DNA from: DAISIL01 sp036822015
GTDB lineage: Bacteria; Bacteroidota; Bacteroidia; Cytophagales; Bernardetiaceae
Length of the DNA: 64,000 nucleotides
NCBI GenBank assembly: GCA_036822015.1
Contig: DAISIL010000005.1
Location: 38,603-102,602, forward strand
Reading direction: 5' to 3'
Positions 35,119-44,359 of this stretch are shown piece after piece. Position numbers and translations under genes: made by a program. Under the pieces are notes generated by a model. It did no database searches. It saw nothing but the letters and a program-made list of their open reading frames with translations, and was not told where the DNA came from. The stretch's first letter is position 1. Every line of letters starts with the position of its first letter.

Positions 35119-35490
35119 ATGTCTGACCGCAAAGAAGAAGAAGAAGAACCGCTACACACACCAGCGCCAGCGCCACAACCTACCCCCGAGGCCGAGCCGA
35201 TTCTGGGGCAGGTGCTTCGGGTGCTAGAGCAAAACTTCTATGTTACCTTTGCGGTGGCTTTTTTGGTGTGGATGCTTTTTGTGGATGGAAATGACCTGGT
35301 GAATCAGTATCGCAACTATCAAGAAATTAAGCGATTAGAGGAGCAGCGTGCGTTTTATCGGAAACGCATCCACCAAATCGAAGCCCAACGCAAAGCCCTC
35401 ATCACCGACCCCGAAAAGCTAGAGCAATACGCCCGTGAGGTGCATCGCCTCCAACGCCCCAACGAGGAGGTCTTTATCATCGAGGAATGA
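35119..35490 (+). CDS. FtsB/DivIC-type septum formation protein
   Basis: 123 aa. Cytoplasmic N-terminus with a Glu run and an Ala-Pro low-complexity stretch, one membrane helix (FYVTFAVAFLVWMLFV at about 42-58), then a periplasmic coiled coil (YQEIKRLEEQRAFYRKRIHQIEAQRKAL) and the short conserved end EKLEQYAREVHRLQRPNEEVFIIEE. EQYARE...PNEEVFII is the typical FtsB/DivIC tail that joins FtsL and FtsQ at the divisome. Overlaps the DUF445 start by 4 nt. The usual eno neighbour of ftsB is absent. Confidence 0.88.
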   Translation: MSDRKEEEEEPLHTPAPAPQPTPEAEPILGQVLRVLEQNFYVTFAVAFLVWMLFVDGNDLVNQYRNYQEIKRLEEQRAFYRKRIHQIEAQRKALITDPEKLEQYAREVHRLQRPNEEVFIIEE

Positions 35491-36722
35491 TGGAGGAATG
35501 GGCCCAACGCATACTCCAATTTCTGGCCGGCTACTACGAGTATCTGCTGATTCCCTTCATCAGTTCGGGTGTGGGGTATCTCACCAACTGGCTCGCGATC
35601 AAGATGACCTTTTATCCGATTGAGTATCGCGGCATTCGTCCTTTTGGTTGGCAGGGCATTATCCCCTCCAAAGCCCGAAAAATGGCCGAGAAGTCCGTTG
35701 ATCTTCTGACGATCAAACTGGTCAGGATTGATGAGCAGTTTGCCCGCCTGGATCCCGAACAAGTCGCTGCCGAGATGAAGCCCGCCCTGGATCGTCTCTC
35801 GAAGCAACTCCTCAACGAAGTCATGGAGGCACGCGCCCCTGCTCTCTGGCGCAATACCCCCGATCTGGTCAAGGAACGGCTCTACAAACGCACCGCCGAT
35901 GACCTGCCCGAGGTCGTGATTGAGATGATGCGCCAGATGAGCTTGCAGATCGAAGACCTCCTAGACCTCAAAAGCATGTCGGTTAAGGAATTGATGAAAG
36001 ATAAGACACTTGTCAATCAGATATTCCAACGCTGTGGCTATAAGGAGTTTATCTTCATTGAGCGGTCGGGCTTGTACCTGGGTTTTCCCTTTGGGTTGGT
36101 GCAGATGGTGGTTACGTACCTCTACTTTGAATATTCGTGGTTTTTGCTGCCCTTCTTTGGGCTGCTGGTGGGGTGGGCCACCAATGCCATTGCCCTCAAG
36201 GTCATCTTTCGTCCCCGCAGGCGGTATCGCTTCCTGGGGCTAACGATTCAGGGGTTGTTTCTTCAACGCCAAGCCGAAGTTGCGGCCGAGTACTCCCGCA
36301 TGATTACCGAACGCATCCTGACAACGGAAAATATCTTTGAGTTCATCGTGCGCGGCCCTGGCTCGGAGAAACTCAAAGTCATCATTGAGCAGCACGTCCA
36401 TCAAGTCGTCGAGACCACTGTTGGGCTTTCTCAACGGATGCTAAAAATCGACTTTGTCCACAACCAAATGGACATCATCAAGAACATCGTCAGTTATCGC
36501 TTCGAGCAGGAGCTACCCGTAGCTATCGTCGATGTGTATCAGTATGCCGAGCGGACGCTTAAGATGCGGGAGACCCTTGAATCAAAGATGGCTGGCTTGC
36601 CGCCTCCCGAGTTTGAGGCTTTCTTGCGGCCGGCTTTTCAGGAGGACGAATGGATTTTGATTACGGTAGGTGCGGTGCTTGGGTTTTTGGCTGGAGTAGT
36701 GCAGTATTTTTTGTTTTTTTAA
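35487..36722 (+). CDS. DUF445-family membrane protein
   Basis: 411 aa. N-terminal helix and the conserved SGVGYLTNWLAIKMTFYPIEYRG, followed by a long helical region and a second copy-like motif GWATNAIALKVIFRPRR near residue 230. Ends in a hydrophobic segment (WILITVGAVLGFLAGVVQYFLFF). The repeated (T/A)NxxAIKxxFxP pattern is the DUF445 signature (YheB/YjiN-like). Inner-membrane, function unknown. ATGA overlap with the ftsB/divIC-like gene. Ends 7 nt from the convergent phosphatase gene. Confidence 0.88.
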   Translation: MMEEWAQRILQFLAGYYEYLLIPFISSGVGYLTNWLAIKMTFYPIEYRGIRPFGWQGIIPSKARKMAEKSVDLLTIKLVRIDEQFARLDPEQVAAEMKPALDRLSKQLLNEVMEARAPALWRNTPDLVKERLYKRTADDLPEVVIEMMRQMSLQIEDLLDLKSMSVKELMKDKTLVNQIFQRCGYKEFIFIERSGLYLGFPFGLVQMVVTYLYFEYSWFLLPFFGLLVGWATNAIALKVIFRPRRRYRFLGLTIQGLFLQRQAEVAAEYSRMITERILTTENIFEFIVRGPGSEKLKVIIEQHVHQVVETTVGLSQRMLKIDFVHNQMDIIKNIVSYRFEQELPVAIVDVYQYAERTLKMRETLESKMAGLPPPEFEAFLRPAFQEDEWILITVGAVLGFLAGVVQYFLFF

Positions 36723-36729
36723 GGTTGTT

Positions 36730-38922
36730 TTATCCACTGATGCGCAGCCCCATGAGTACCACGTCATCGGTTTGTTTGTGCTTAAATCCCATCCAGTCGT
36801 TGAGGGTCTGTTGCGCTTGTGCTTCCTGTTCGGCCATCGGGCGGGTGTGCAGATCGAGTAGTAGGGCTTTGAGATTCTTGCGCATGAACTTTCTGCCTTC
36901 TTGCCCACCAAACTGATCCTGAAAGCCATCCGAGAACAAATAAAGGTAGGTATCTTCTTCGGGCTTGAGCGCAATGGTGTGCGCCGTGAAGGTGCGCTGC
37001 TTCTTGAGTCGTAGCCCCCCGATCCCGTATTTTTCGCCTTTGTGTTCTTGTAGCACGCCGTCCTGGATGATAACAAGCGGATTGTGGGCCCCCGAAAACT
37101 GAAGGTTGCCCGCTGTCTTGTCCCAAACCACGAGGGCAATATCCATACCGTCCTGGTTGTTGGTCTCTTCTTGTTTGAGGGCCTTTCGGATGCCTTCGTG
37201 TAGCCCTCGTAAGATTTCGGAGCTATTAGTAAGTTTTTGATTGATAATGAGTTGGCTTAGTAGCTCGTTGCCAATCATGGACATAAATGCTCCCGGAACG
37301 CCATGCCCTGTGCAGTCGGCGACGGCGATGAAGACCTTGTCTTGTTGCTCCTCGACCCAATAAAAATCTCCGGATACCACATCCTTAGGCTGATAGAACA
37401 CAAAATGATCCCCCAGGATGCGCTCCAGTTCCTTGCTGCGCGGGAGCATCGCCTGCTGTATGCGGCTGGCATAGGTGATGCTGGAGAGGATGTCCTGGTT
37501 TTTCTTGGATACCTGCTCATGTAGCGATTTGAGCATTTCGTTGGTGGTATCGAGTTCTTCGATGGTTTGGTTGAGGTCTTCGGTTCTTTGGATGACTTTC
37601 TCTTCGAGTTCGACGTTTTTCTCTTCAATGACTTTTTGAATATTGAGGAGATTTTCTTTTTCTAGCTTTTCAGCGTACAGTTGCTTTTTGTTGATTTCAT
37701 CTTTCAAAATGTTGATACGCGCCGCCAAAGCAAAAGAAAACAACAATAACTGCCCCACAAAGCCTATCTTCAAGCTCATCTTACCCAATAGGCTCGGCCG
37801 AAGCACATCAAAAAAAGGCGGGTGGAGCAAATAGAAGATCACAAAAACAAAAAAGAAGCCCATCGAAATCAAGTAATACTTTGCCGCTTGTACGCCCTTG
37901 CCATACGCATAAACAGATAAGGCACTGATGTATAAAACACTGAAAGCTATGTTAATATTTGAAATGCTACTTATCGCATTTAGTAAAATGAGATTTCCGC
38001 TCCCGTGAAAAAACCAAAAAGCGATCAATAAGCAGATAAAAAAGACCGGCAGCAGGCGCAAGACCACATCCCAACGTCTAAAAGCCAGCCGGGTGTTGTA
38101 GTAGGCTCGGGTAAAATACAGGGTAAAAATGGAGATCACTTGGGCAGAGGAGTTCGCAACCAGACTATTGAAGTTGTACCTCGGCGATATCCCCAGCAAG
38201 TACTCACTCAGGCCATCTATATCAATAAAGTACAATAGGGCAGCCGAGAGCAGCAGGGTATAATACAAGTAAACACGGTCTTTGACCAGAAAAAACAAGA
38301 AGAGGTTATAGATCCCCATCATGGACAAAATACTGATAATAGCCGCTGCCTGGACAAATAAAATTTCCCTGAGCGGCTTTTCTATTCGGTCATTTGCTAT
38401 CCGCCCGGTAAGTACCATGGGTCTCAGGACAAAATCTGTCAAGGTGCGTATGTAGATCAGTACTTCCTGCCCGGGAGCCAGGGTCAGATAAACGAACTCG
38501 TAACGAATCCCTTGGGGGCGATCCCGTGGGGGGATGATCGCGCCATTGCGGATGTCTGTGTAGTTGCCCTGCTGGTCAAAGATGTAAACGGTGTAGTCTC
38601 TCAGGAGGTTGGGATTAACGCCTATGTCCAGTGGGGTATCGTCGGTGTTTTTGAGCTTGAAGCGCAACCAGTAGGTGTGTGTCCCGACGGTAAGCAGGCT
38701 ATCTCGACTAAACTGGGTCAGGTAAGGCGGGCGCGTTACGTCCTCAACGGTCAGTTTTCCCTCCGGATCGGGCAAGAACTCCACGCCAGATAGAGTAGTG
38801 TAGCCGATTTTTTGCCCTGCCAGTGGGGTTACGTGCGCTGGATAATCAAGCAAATCTTGCCCGTAGGAGCAGACAGCATGGGCAAGCAGGAGCGCAAAGA
38901 GGAGCAGACATCGGAGGTGCAT
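36730..38922 (-). CDS. 7TM-DISM receptor with SpoIIE-type serine phosphatase output
   Basis: 730 aa from the ATG at 38922, which gives a signal peptide (MHLRCLLLFALLLAHAVCSYGQ). The extracellular 7TMR-DISMED2-like domain (about 25-170: YWLRFKLKNTDDTPLDIGVN, VYIFDQQGNYTDI) is followed by seven membrane helices (about 185-385; for example AAIISILSMMGIYNLFLFFLV, LLLSAALLYFIDIDGL), a long coiled coil (about 400-470), and a SpoIIE/PP2C domain: SGDFYWVEEQQDKVFIAVADCTGHG (metal-binding Asp), PGAFMSMIGNELL, GMDIALVVWD, SDGFQDQFGG. It likely dephosphorylates an anti-anti-sigma or similar partner in response to an extracellular ligand. A second SpoIIE protein lies at 42086-44347. Probably last gene of the cyclophilin-aroE operon. 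Confidence 0.92.
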   Translation of the reverse strand: MHLRCLLLFALLLAHAVCSYGQDLLDYPAHVTPLAGQKIGYTTLSGVEFLPDPEGKLTVEDVTRPPYLTQFSRDSLLTVGTHTYWLRFKLKNTDDTPLDIGVNPNLLRDYTVYIFDQQGNYTDIRNGAIIPPRDRPQGIRYEFVYLTLAPGQEVLIYIRTLTDFVLRPMVLTGRIANDRIEKPLREILFVQAAAIISILSMMGIYNLFLFFLVKDRVYLYYTLLLSAALLYFIDIDGLSEYLLGISPRYNFNSLVANSSAQVISIFTLYFTRAYYNTRLAFRRWDVVLRLLPVFFICLLIAFWFFHGSGNLILLNAISSISNINIAFSVLYISALSVYAYGKGVQAAKYYLISMGFFFVFVIFYLLHPPFFDVLRPSLLGKMSLKIGFVGQLLLFSFALAARINILKDEINKKQLYAEKLEKENLLNIQKVIEEKNVELEEKVIQRTEDLNQTIEELDTTNEMLKSLHEQVSKKNQDILSSITYASRIQQAMLPRSKELERILGDHFVFYQPKDVVSGDFYWVEEQQDKVFIAVADCTGHGVPGAFMSMIGNELLSQLIINQKLTNSSEILRGLHEGIRKALKQEETNNQDGMDIALVVWDKTAGNLQFSGAHNPLVIIQDGVLQEHKGEKYGIGGLRLKKQRTFTAHTIALKPEEDTYLYLFSDGFQDQFGGQEGRKFMRKNLKALLLDLHTRPMAEQEAQAQQTLNDWMGFKHKQTDDVVLMGLRISG

Positions 38923-38965
38923 AAGCCAAAGGGCTATTGAATGTGAGGCAAAATACACAAATTTT

Positions 38966-39721
38966 TTAATATTTCCCTCCCGTCGTCCAAATTTCCCAGG
39001 CGGCTTCGGCTTGTTGGTGGAGCATCGGGAGACCGTTTTGGGTGCGTGCGCCACGGGATTTGCCCTGGGTCAGAAACTGGGTTTCTTCGGGGTTATAGAC
39101 CAAATCAAAGAGCAGATGATGGGGGCCAATCTGGTCGTAGGGAATATCGGGGGATTGGTGGATGTGCGGGTGCATACCCAGCGGGGTGGTGTTGATGATG
39201 AGCCGAAAATCAGCGAGCCGAACGGCAGAATAAGCCAACACGCGGGGCGGCTTCGGCGACCGCGACGCAAACACAAAGGGCATTCCCAAATCCTCCAACA
39301 CCACCCGTACCGCCTGGGCAGCCCCACCCGTACCCAGGATAAGTGCCGGACAAGCCGCCGGCGGTACTGCTCCCAAAAAGTCCAGTAACGAAACCCGAAA
39401 ACCCACATAATCCGTGTTGTAGCCCGTGCGCTGTCCCCCCCGAAAAAGAATCGTATTGACGGCACCAATCCGCTCGGCTCGGGAGTCTAGGGCATCCAAA
39501 AACGGGATCACGGCTTGCTTGTGCGGGATCGTTACGTTGAGGCCGCATAGATGGGCTTCGTCCTGGCACAAAGCCCGAAAGGCTTCGATCCTGGGCAAGG
39601 GGAAGAGCCGATACTCGTGATCGTGTAGCCCTAAGCGATCAAACTTTTGGGTGAAATATTGCCGCGAAAACGAATGTGAGAGCGGGTAACCGATCAAGCC
39701 ATAAACCTTTGGTGCGCTCAT
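38966..39721 (-). CDS. aroE: Shikimate dehydrogenase
   Basis: 251 aa from the ATG at 39721, which overlaps the preceding stop as ATGA. Substrate domain: YGLIGYPLSHSFS (Ser pair), LNVTIPHKQAVIPFLD (catalytic Lys), NTDYVGF (Asp). NADP domain: LILGTGGAAQAVRVVL and the basic patch ASRSPKPPR. It reduces 3-dehydroshikimate to shikimate in the chorismate pathway. Operon order: cyclophilin, lipoprotein, aroE, 7TM-phosphatase. Confidence 0.95.
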   Translation of the reverse strand: MSAPKVYGLIGYPLSHSFSRQYFTQKFDRLGLHDHEYRLFPLPRIEAFRALCQDEAHLCGLNVTIPHKQAVIPFLDALDSRAERIGAVNTILFRGGQRTGYNTDYVGFRVSLLDFLGAVPPAACPALILGTGGAAQAVRVVLEDLGMPFVFASRSPKPPRVLAYSAVRLADFRLIINTTPLGMHPHIHQSPDIPYDQIGPHHLLFDLVYNPEETQFLTQGKSRGARTQNGLPMLHQQAEAAWEIWTTGGKY

Positions 39722-40200
39722 TTGTCCCAATTATTAAAGATGATTTCACCGATTGACTCGGGCTGAAAAAAAGAGAACAGCCCGCACTCCCAGGGGTCTA
39801 GCCCTTGCAGAAGGGCTGCCAGGTGGGGGATTTCGGGATCGGGTTTTTGGAGGAGGAGTTCGGGATCCAGACGGACAAAGGCAGCCTCGAGGAAGTCGGT
39901 CTCGGGAGTCCAGGCCTGCCACTCCAGGGCTTGTGGGCAGTGGTTTTTCCAATGCACAAGGGCGGGAGCCAGCAGCGGAAAATGCTTATGTACCGCGAAA
40001 CTGTGCTGGTTTTCTTTGATTTGGAGGGTGCTGATGCCGTAGGTATAGCTCGGCTGATCGTGGAGCGGATGATGGCTTATCCAGGTATATCCCTCGGGTA
40101 AGGGTAGGGTTTGCAGGCGCGTGAAGGTATGTGCCTCGGGGGTGGGGGTATCGGGTGGGAGGCATCCCGACACAAAAGCTGGGAGGGTGGTCAGGATCAT
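39718..40200 (-). CDS. Small probable lipoprotein, unknown function
   Basis: 160 aa from the ATG at 40200 (ATGA overlap with the cyclophilin stop). Start MILTTLPAFVSGCLPPDTPTP: a short hydrophobic stretch and a lipobox-like VSGC, then a Pro/Thr linker. The remainder is rich in His, Pro and Trp (GYTWISHHPLHDQPSYTYG, HFPLLAPALVHWKNHCPQALEWQAW) and ends SIGEIIFNNWDK. The open frame extends further upstream, but coupling to the neighbour supports this start. No family recognised. Coupled on both sides (cyclophilin and aroE). Confidence 0.6.
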   Translation of the reverse strand: MILTTLPAFVSGCLPPDTPTPEAHTFTRLQTLPLPEGYTWISHHPLHDQPSYTYGISTLQIKENQHSFAVHKHFPLLAPALVHWKNHCPQALEWQAWTPETDFLEAAFVRLDPELLLQKPDPEIPHLAALLQGLDPWECGLFSFFQPESIGEIIFNNWDK

Positions 40201-40646
40201 CGGTCGGGGATGGATGAGATTTGGATGTGTTCGATCATATCGCCACAGACGAAGTTGTCGAGGAGTTCGATGTTGTTTTTGATACGCCCAAAGCAAGTGT
40301 GGTTGCCGTCGAAGTGTTCGGTGGTGCGTCGGGCTAAGCAGACAAAAAACTGTGAGCTGGCTCTGTTGCGTCCCGTGTGTGCCATCGAGAGGACACCGAT
40401 GTCGTGATACTGCCGCTCACCGTCTCGCTCACACGGAACGAAGACTCCGGCGCTGCCCGTGCCATCGTCGTTGGGGCATCCGGTCTGGAAGAGCGTTCGT
40501 GGGATAACTTTAAATATCAGTCGGTTATCATAGAATCCACGCTGGGCCAGTCGGCAGAAGTGATCTACGGTCAGGGGCGTTTCCTGGTCGTAGAGTTCGG
40601 CTTGGAAAGTAGCCAGGTGGGTTTTGATTAGGGCGATGCGAGGCAT
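40197..40646 (-). CDS. Cyclophilin-type peptidyl-prolyl cis-trans isomerase
   Basis: 149 aa, cytosolic short cyclophilin without a signal peptide. Conserved blocks: IFKVIPRTLFQTGCPNDDGTG (Arg and Gln of the active site), LSMAHTGRNRASSQFFV and DGNHTCFGRI. One variation: the family's usual KHTVFGRV appears as NHTCFGRI. Accelerates prolyl bond isomerisation during folding. First gene of the operon; diverges from the E2 gene. Confidence 0.92.
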   Translation of the reverse strand: MPRIALIKTHLATFQAELYDQETPLTVDHFCRLAQRGFYDNRLIFKVIPRTLFQTGCPNDDGTGSAGVFVPCERDGERQYHDIGVLSMAHTGRNRASSQFFVCLARRTTEHFDGNHTCFGRIKNNIELLDNFVCGDMIEHIQISSIPDR

Positions 40647-40696
40647 AAAAAGCGATCTTTAACGAAAAAATTATGCCGAAAGAAACGGGTATTTTT

Positions 40697-40704
40697 TACT
40701 TTTG
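40697..40704 (+). promoter_or_regulatory. -7 promoter element of the E2 gene
   Basis: TACTTTTG, a perfect TAnnTTTG, 43 nt before the ATG at 40748. It lies inside the longer open frame that begins at 40673, so the downstream ATG is the real start. Confidence 0.55.
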
Positions 40705-40747
40705 CAAAAAATCACACCACAAAAAGAACGCAAAACAAATTTTAGCT

Positions 40748-42019
40748 ATGGCAAGGGTCGAGATGGTTATGCCCAAAATGGGCGAGAGTGTTATGGAGGG
40801 TACGATTTTGAGTTGGCTCAAATCGGTCGGTGATGCGATTGAGGCGGATGAATCGGTGTTAGAGGTAGCGACGGACAAAGTGGATACCGAAGTGCCGGCC
40901 ACCGATGCCGGTACACTCGTCGAGATACTTGCCCAGGAGGGTGATGTCGTGCCGGTGGGTAGCCCTATTGCCATCATCGAGACGGCCGCCGATGCCGTTG
41001 ATGCGCCGCCCGTACCCGCCCAGATCGCGGCGGTACCACAGCCCACGCCCACAGCCCCGCAACCCGTTGCCGCTGGACGTTTTTACTCCCCGCTTGTTCT
41101 CAATATCGCCAAACAAGAAAACCTCCCCATGGAGGAACTCGAGCGCATTCCTGGTACGGGACTGGAAGGGCGGCTCACCAAAAATGACCTGTTTGCTTAT
41201 CTCAACACCCGAAAAGCCACACCTGCACCCACGCCTGCCCCTACCCCCGTAGCCAAGCCCGCACCGCCCACTCCTGCCAAAGTTCCTGCGGCTACCTCCA
41301 TCAGCGGCAATGTCGAGATTATCGAAATGGATCGGATGCGCAAGATGATCGCCCAGCGGATGGTGGAATCGGTGCATACCTCCCCGCACGTAACCTCTTT
41401 CGTGGAGGCTGACCTGACCCGTATCGTGGACTGGCGCAATGCCCACAAAAAAGATTTCAAAGCACGTACTGGGCAAAACCTCACCTTTACGCCTATCTTC
41501 GTCGAGGCCGTCGCCCGCGCCCTACGTGATTTCCCGATGCTCAACAGTTCTATCGACGGGGATCGGATCATCGTCAAGAAAGACATCAACGTGGGTATCG
41601 CCGTAGCCCTGCCGAGTGGCAACCTGATCGTACCTGTGGTACATCATGCGGATCGGCTCAACCTGGGAGGCTTAGCTTTGCAGATCAATGAACTGGTCGA
41701 AAAAGCCCGCCGAAACAAACTCTCTCCCGATGACCTCTCGGGTGGGACGTACACGCTCTCCAACATTGGCACGTTCGGTAACCTACTCGGCACACCTATA
41801 TTGGTGCAGCCGCAAGTAGGCATCCTTTCTACGGGCGCGATTGTCAAGAAGCCCGCCGTCCTGACCCTGCCCGACGGACAAGACGTGATCGCGATTCGGC
41901 AGATGATGTTCCTCTCGCATTCTTACGATCACCGTATCGTGGATGGTGCTTTGGGCGGGCAGTTTGTGCGCCGTGTCGCTGACTACCTCGAGCAGTTTGA
42001 TACCGACCAGCGGCCGTAG
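40748..42019 (+). CDS. Dihydrolipoamide acyltransferase (E2) of a 2-oxoacid dehydrogenase
   Basis: 423 aa. Start at 40748 (MARVEMVMPKMGESVMEG). Lipoyl domain with the modified Lys in VATDKVDTEVPA; Ala/Pro-rich hinge; peripheral-subunit-binding domain (YSPLVLNIAKQENLPMEELE, GTGLEGRLTKNDL); second Ala-Pro hinge; catalytic domain with VTSFVEADLTRIVDWR, GTYTLSNIGTFG and the active-site SYDHRIVDGALGG. It moves acyl groups from E1 to CoA. Could serve a branched-chain or 2-oxoglutarate complex; the sequence alone does not settle it. E1 and E3 genes are not nearby. Confidence 0.93.
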   Translation: MARVEMVMPKMGESVMEGTILSWLKSVGDAIEADESVLEVATDKVDTEVPATDAGTLVEILAQEGDVVPVGSPIAIIETAADAVDAPPVPAQIAAVPQPTPTAPQPVAAGRFYSPLVLNIAKQENLPMEELERIPGTGLEGRLTKNDLFAYLNTRKATPAPTPAPTPVAKPAPPTPAKVPAATSISGNVEIIEMDRMRKMIAQRMVESVHTSPHVTSFVEADLTRIVDWRNAHKKDFKARTGQNLTFTPIFVEAVARALRDFPMLNSSIDGDRIIVKKDINVGIAVALPSGNLIVPVVHHADRLNLGGLALQINELVEKARRNKLSPDDLSGGTYTLSNIGTFGNLLGTPILVQPQVGILSTGAIVKKPAVLTLPDGQDVIAIRQMMFLSHSYDHRIVDGALGGQFVRRVADYLEQFDTDQRP

Positions 42020-42085
42020 CAGGAATGTAATGCGTGGCTTTTGACAATGTTTTTTTAACTTTACGCGCAAAGATCAAACGCACGC

Positions 42086-44347
42086 ATGATATTTCGCTAT
42101 TTGTGGATAATTCTCCTGATTGGATGGTTGGTAAGTGCGGGAACGTCCACGGTGGCACAGACAGCGACACGCCTGGATACCTTGTTGGCCACACTCGAAA
42201 CGGCTCAATCTCCGGCCGAGAAATACGCCGCCAACTACCAACTGTATCATTACTTCATTTATCGTGAGGTACCACAGGCGCGGCGGTATGCCGAGGTGCT
42301 TTACGATGTGTCTCGTCAGCTTGAAGAACCTTTCAAGGTGATCGAATCGACGCGATTTCTCGGCATTACGTATTCTTTTGAAGGCAAGCTCACCGAATCG
42401 CTCCCGTATTATCAGGAGGCCTTGCAGTTGGCCCAACAGATCGAAGACCCCCTCGAGATCAAGGCCAACCTCAATAACATCGGCAATGTGTATTTTTTTA
42501 GGAACCGGTACGACACGGCCAGATACTACTTCCAAAAATACCTTGATCTCTGCTTGCAGGATACCCTGACCAAGCCCCTTGCCTTGGGCGATGCCTACTT
42601 TGGATTGGCGGAGGTTTTTTATGCCGAAGGCAACTACCCGGCCAGCCTCGAATATTACCAAGAAGCCCAAGAACGCTATGAGCAGGGCAAGCACATCAAC
42701 GCGCTCGTCCCGCTGCACCAAAACGTAAGCGTGATCTATGACCGGGAGGAGAACTTTGTCCAGGCTCGGGCGGAGGCGCAAAAAGCTTTTGCATACGCCC
42801 AGCAGATCGACGATCTGATGTCGCAGGCCGAACTCCTCAACATTATCGCCATGACTTACATCAAGCAGGACGACAAGCAGGATAGCCTGGCTCTCAACAT
42901 TTTGCAGCAAGCCCAGTCTATCGCCGAGGGTACAGGCAGAAACAACATACAAGCCAATATCTCTCTTAGCCTGGCCAGGCTATACACCCAAACCGGACAA
43001 ACAGCAGAAGCCGAACAGAGCTTTGACAAAGCCAAGTATCACTTCGAGCAATCCGAAGACAGAGATGGACTCTCAGCCTTACTTACCGAAAAAGCCAAAT
43101 ACCATATCCTCCAAAACCAATACACGGCCGCCCAGCAGTCGGCCCAGCAAGCCCTACAACTGGCCCAGCAGATCAAATCCCCTTTGCGCACCCAGCAGGC
43201 TGCCCGAGTCTTGATGGACATCGAAGAGCAGCTAGGTAACTACAAACAGTCCGTTGCCTATGCCCACACTTACCTGACCATCAAGGACTCCCTCTTCACC
43301 TCCGAAAAATCCGAAGCCCTCGGACGCTTGCGGGCTACCTATGCCTACAGCCGAGAGAAAGACTCCCTCCAGCTGGTGCAGCAGATCAAAGAGCAGCAAT
43401 TTCATGAAGAGCGCACCCAACAGCAGCAACTCCAGCGCCGTACGTTGATTGCCCTGGTTGTGGTGGGTTTGTTGAGTTTGATCCTGGCGCGTTTTTATTG
43501 GGACAAACGCCAAAGCCACCAAGAACTCGGCAAAGTTAATACCTCCCTGCAAGCCAGTTATGCCCTCATCGAAGCCCAGCGCAACAATATCCTCAACAGC
43601 ATCGCCTATGCCCAGCAGATACAAGAAGCCATCCTGCCGCGCATCGACCGCATCCAGGCCTATCTACCCAACTCTTTTATCTTTTTCCGTCCACGAGATA
43701 TTGTTTCGGGTGATTTTTATTGGATGGGTGATCTCTACCAAAGCCACCAAAAGACCATCCTGGCGGCCGTGGATTGCACCGGACACGGTGTGCCAGGAGC
43801 ATTTATGAGCATGATTGCCAATGACTTACTGAACTACATCGTCAATGAAAAGCAGATCACCCAGCCCAGCCTGATCCTCCAACAGATGCACAAAGAAATA
43901 CGCCGAGCCTTAAAGCAGCAATCGGGCGGAAACCGCGACGGTATGGATATGTCCCTGGTTTGCATCGACTGGCAGAGCCGTACCCTTCACTTTGCTGGCG
44001 CAAAAAATCCACTGATCTACGTCCAAAACAACCAACTGCAACAAATCAGTGCTGATCGTCATTGCATTGGTGGCGATCAGCGCGAGAAAGTACGCACGTT
44101 CAACGAACACGCCCTGCCCTTTGGGGAGCAAGCCCTCACTTTTTATTTGTTTTCTGATGGCTACGCCGATCAGTTTGGCGGGTCGCGCAGCAAAAAATTC
44201 AGCATCCGCCGCTTTCGAGACCTCCTCCTGCACATCCATAGCCAGCCCATGCCCGAGCAAGCGACGCTCCTCCAACAAACGCTCGAGGAGTGGCAGGGCA
44301 GCGAAGATCAGGTAGATGATATACTGGTGATGGGTGTGCGGCTTTGA
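42086..44347 (+). CDS. TPR sensor with SpoIIE-type serine phosphatase output
   Basis: 753 aa. Signal peptide (IFRYLWIILLIGWLVSAG...), periplasmic TPR array (about 30-380: LTESLPYYQEALQLAQQ, NRYDTARYYFQKYLDL, GNYPASLEYYQEAQERY, QTAEAEQSFDKAKYHFE), one membrane helix (RTLIALVVVGLLSLILARFYW), a coiled coil and a SpoIIE/PP2C domain: SGDFYWMGD, LAAVDCTGHGVPGAFMSMIANDLL, GMDMSLVCIDW, SDGYADQFGG, DDILVMGVRL. The output half is closely related to that of the 7TM phosphatase at 36730-38922, including the LEEW...DD(I/V)(V/L)(M)G ending. Likely controls a partner-switching regulator. Convergent with the methyltransferase. Confidence 0.92.
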   Translation: MIFRYLWIILLIGWLVSAGTSTVAQTATRLDTLLATLETAQSPAEKYAANYQLYHYFIYREVPQARRYAEVLYDVSRQLEEPFKVIESTRFLGITYSFEGKLTESLPYYQEALQLAQQIEDPLEIKANLNNIGNVYFFRNRYDTARYYFQKYLDLCLQDTLTKPLALGDAYFGLAEVFYAEGNYPASLEYYQEAQERYEQGKHINALVPLHQNVSVIYDREENFVQARAEAQKAFAYAQQIDDLMSQAELLNIIAMTYIKQDDKQDSLALNILQQAQSIAEGTGRNNIQANISLSLARLYTQTGQTAEAEQSFDKAKYHFEQSEDRDGLSALLTEKAKYHILQNQYTAAQQSAQQALQLAQQIKSPLRTQQAARVLMDIEEQLGNYKQSVAYAHTYLTIKDSLFTSEKSEALGRLRATYAYSREKDSLQLVQQIKEQQFHEERTQQQQLQRRTLIALVVVGLLSLILARFYWDKRQSHQELGKVNTSLQASYALIEAQRNNILNSIAYAQQIQEAILPRIDRIQAYLPNSFIFFRPRDIVSGDFYWMGDLYQSHQKTILAAVDCTGHGVPGAFMSMIANDLLNYIVNEKQITQPSLILQQMHKEIRRALKQQSGGNRDGMDMSLVCIDWQSRTLHFAGAKNPLIYVQNNQLQQISADRHCIGGDQREKVRTFNEHALPFGEQALTFYLFSDGYADQFGGSRSKKFSIRRFRDLLLHIHSQPMPEQATLLQQTLEEWQGSEDQVDDILVMGVRL

Positions 44348-44359
44348 GTGGGCTACTTC

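Noticed and set aside
42102..42110. TGTGGATAA, a perfect DnaA-box complement
   Set aside because: A single copy inside the start of the TPR-SpoIIE coding region, with no cluster of boxes; expected by chance.
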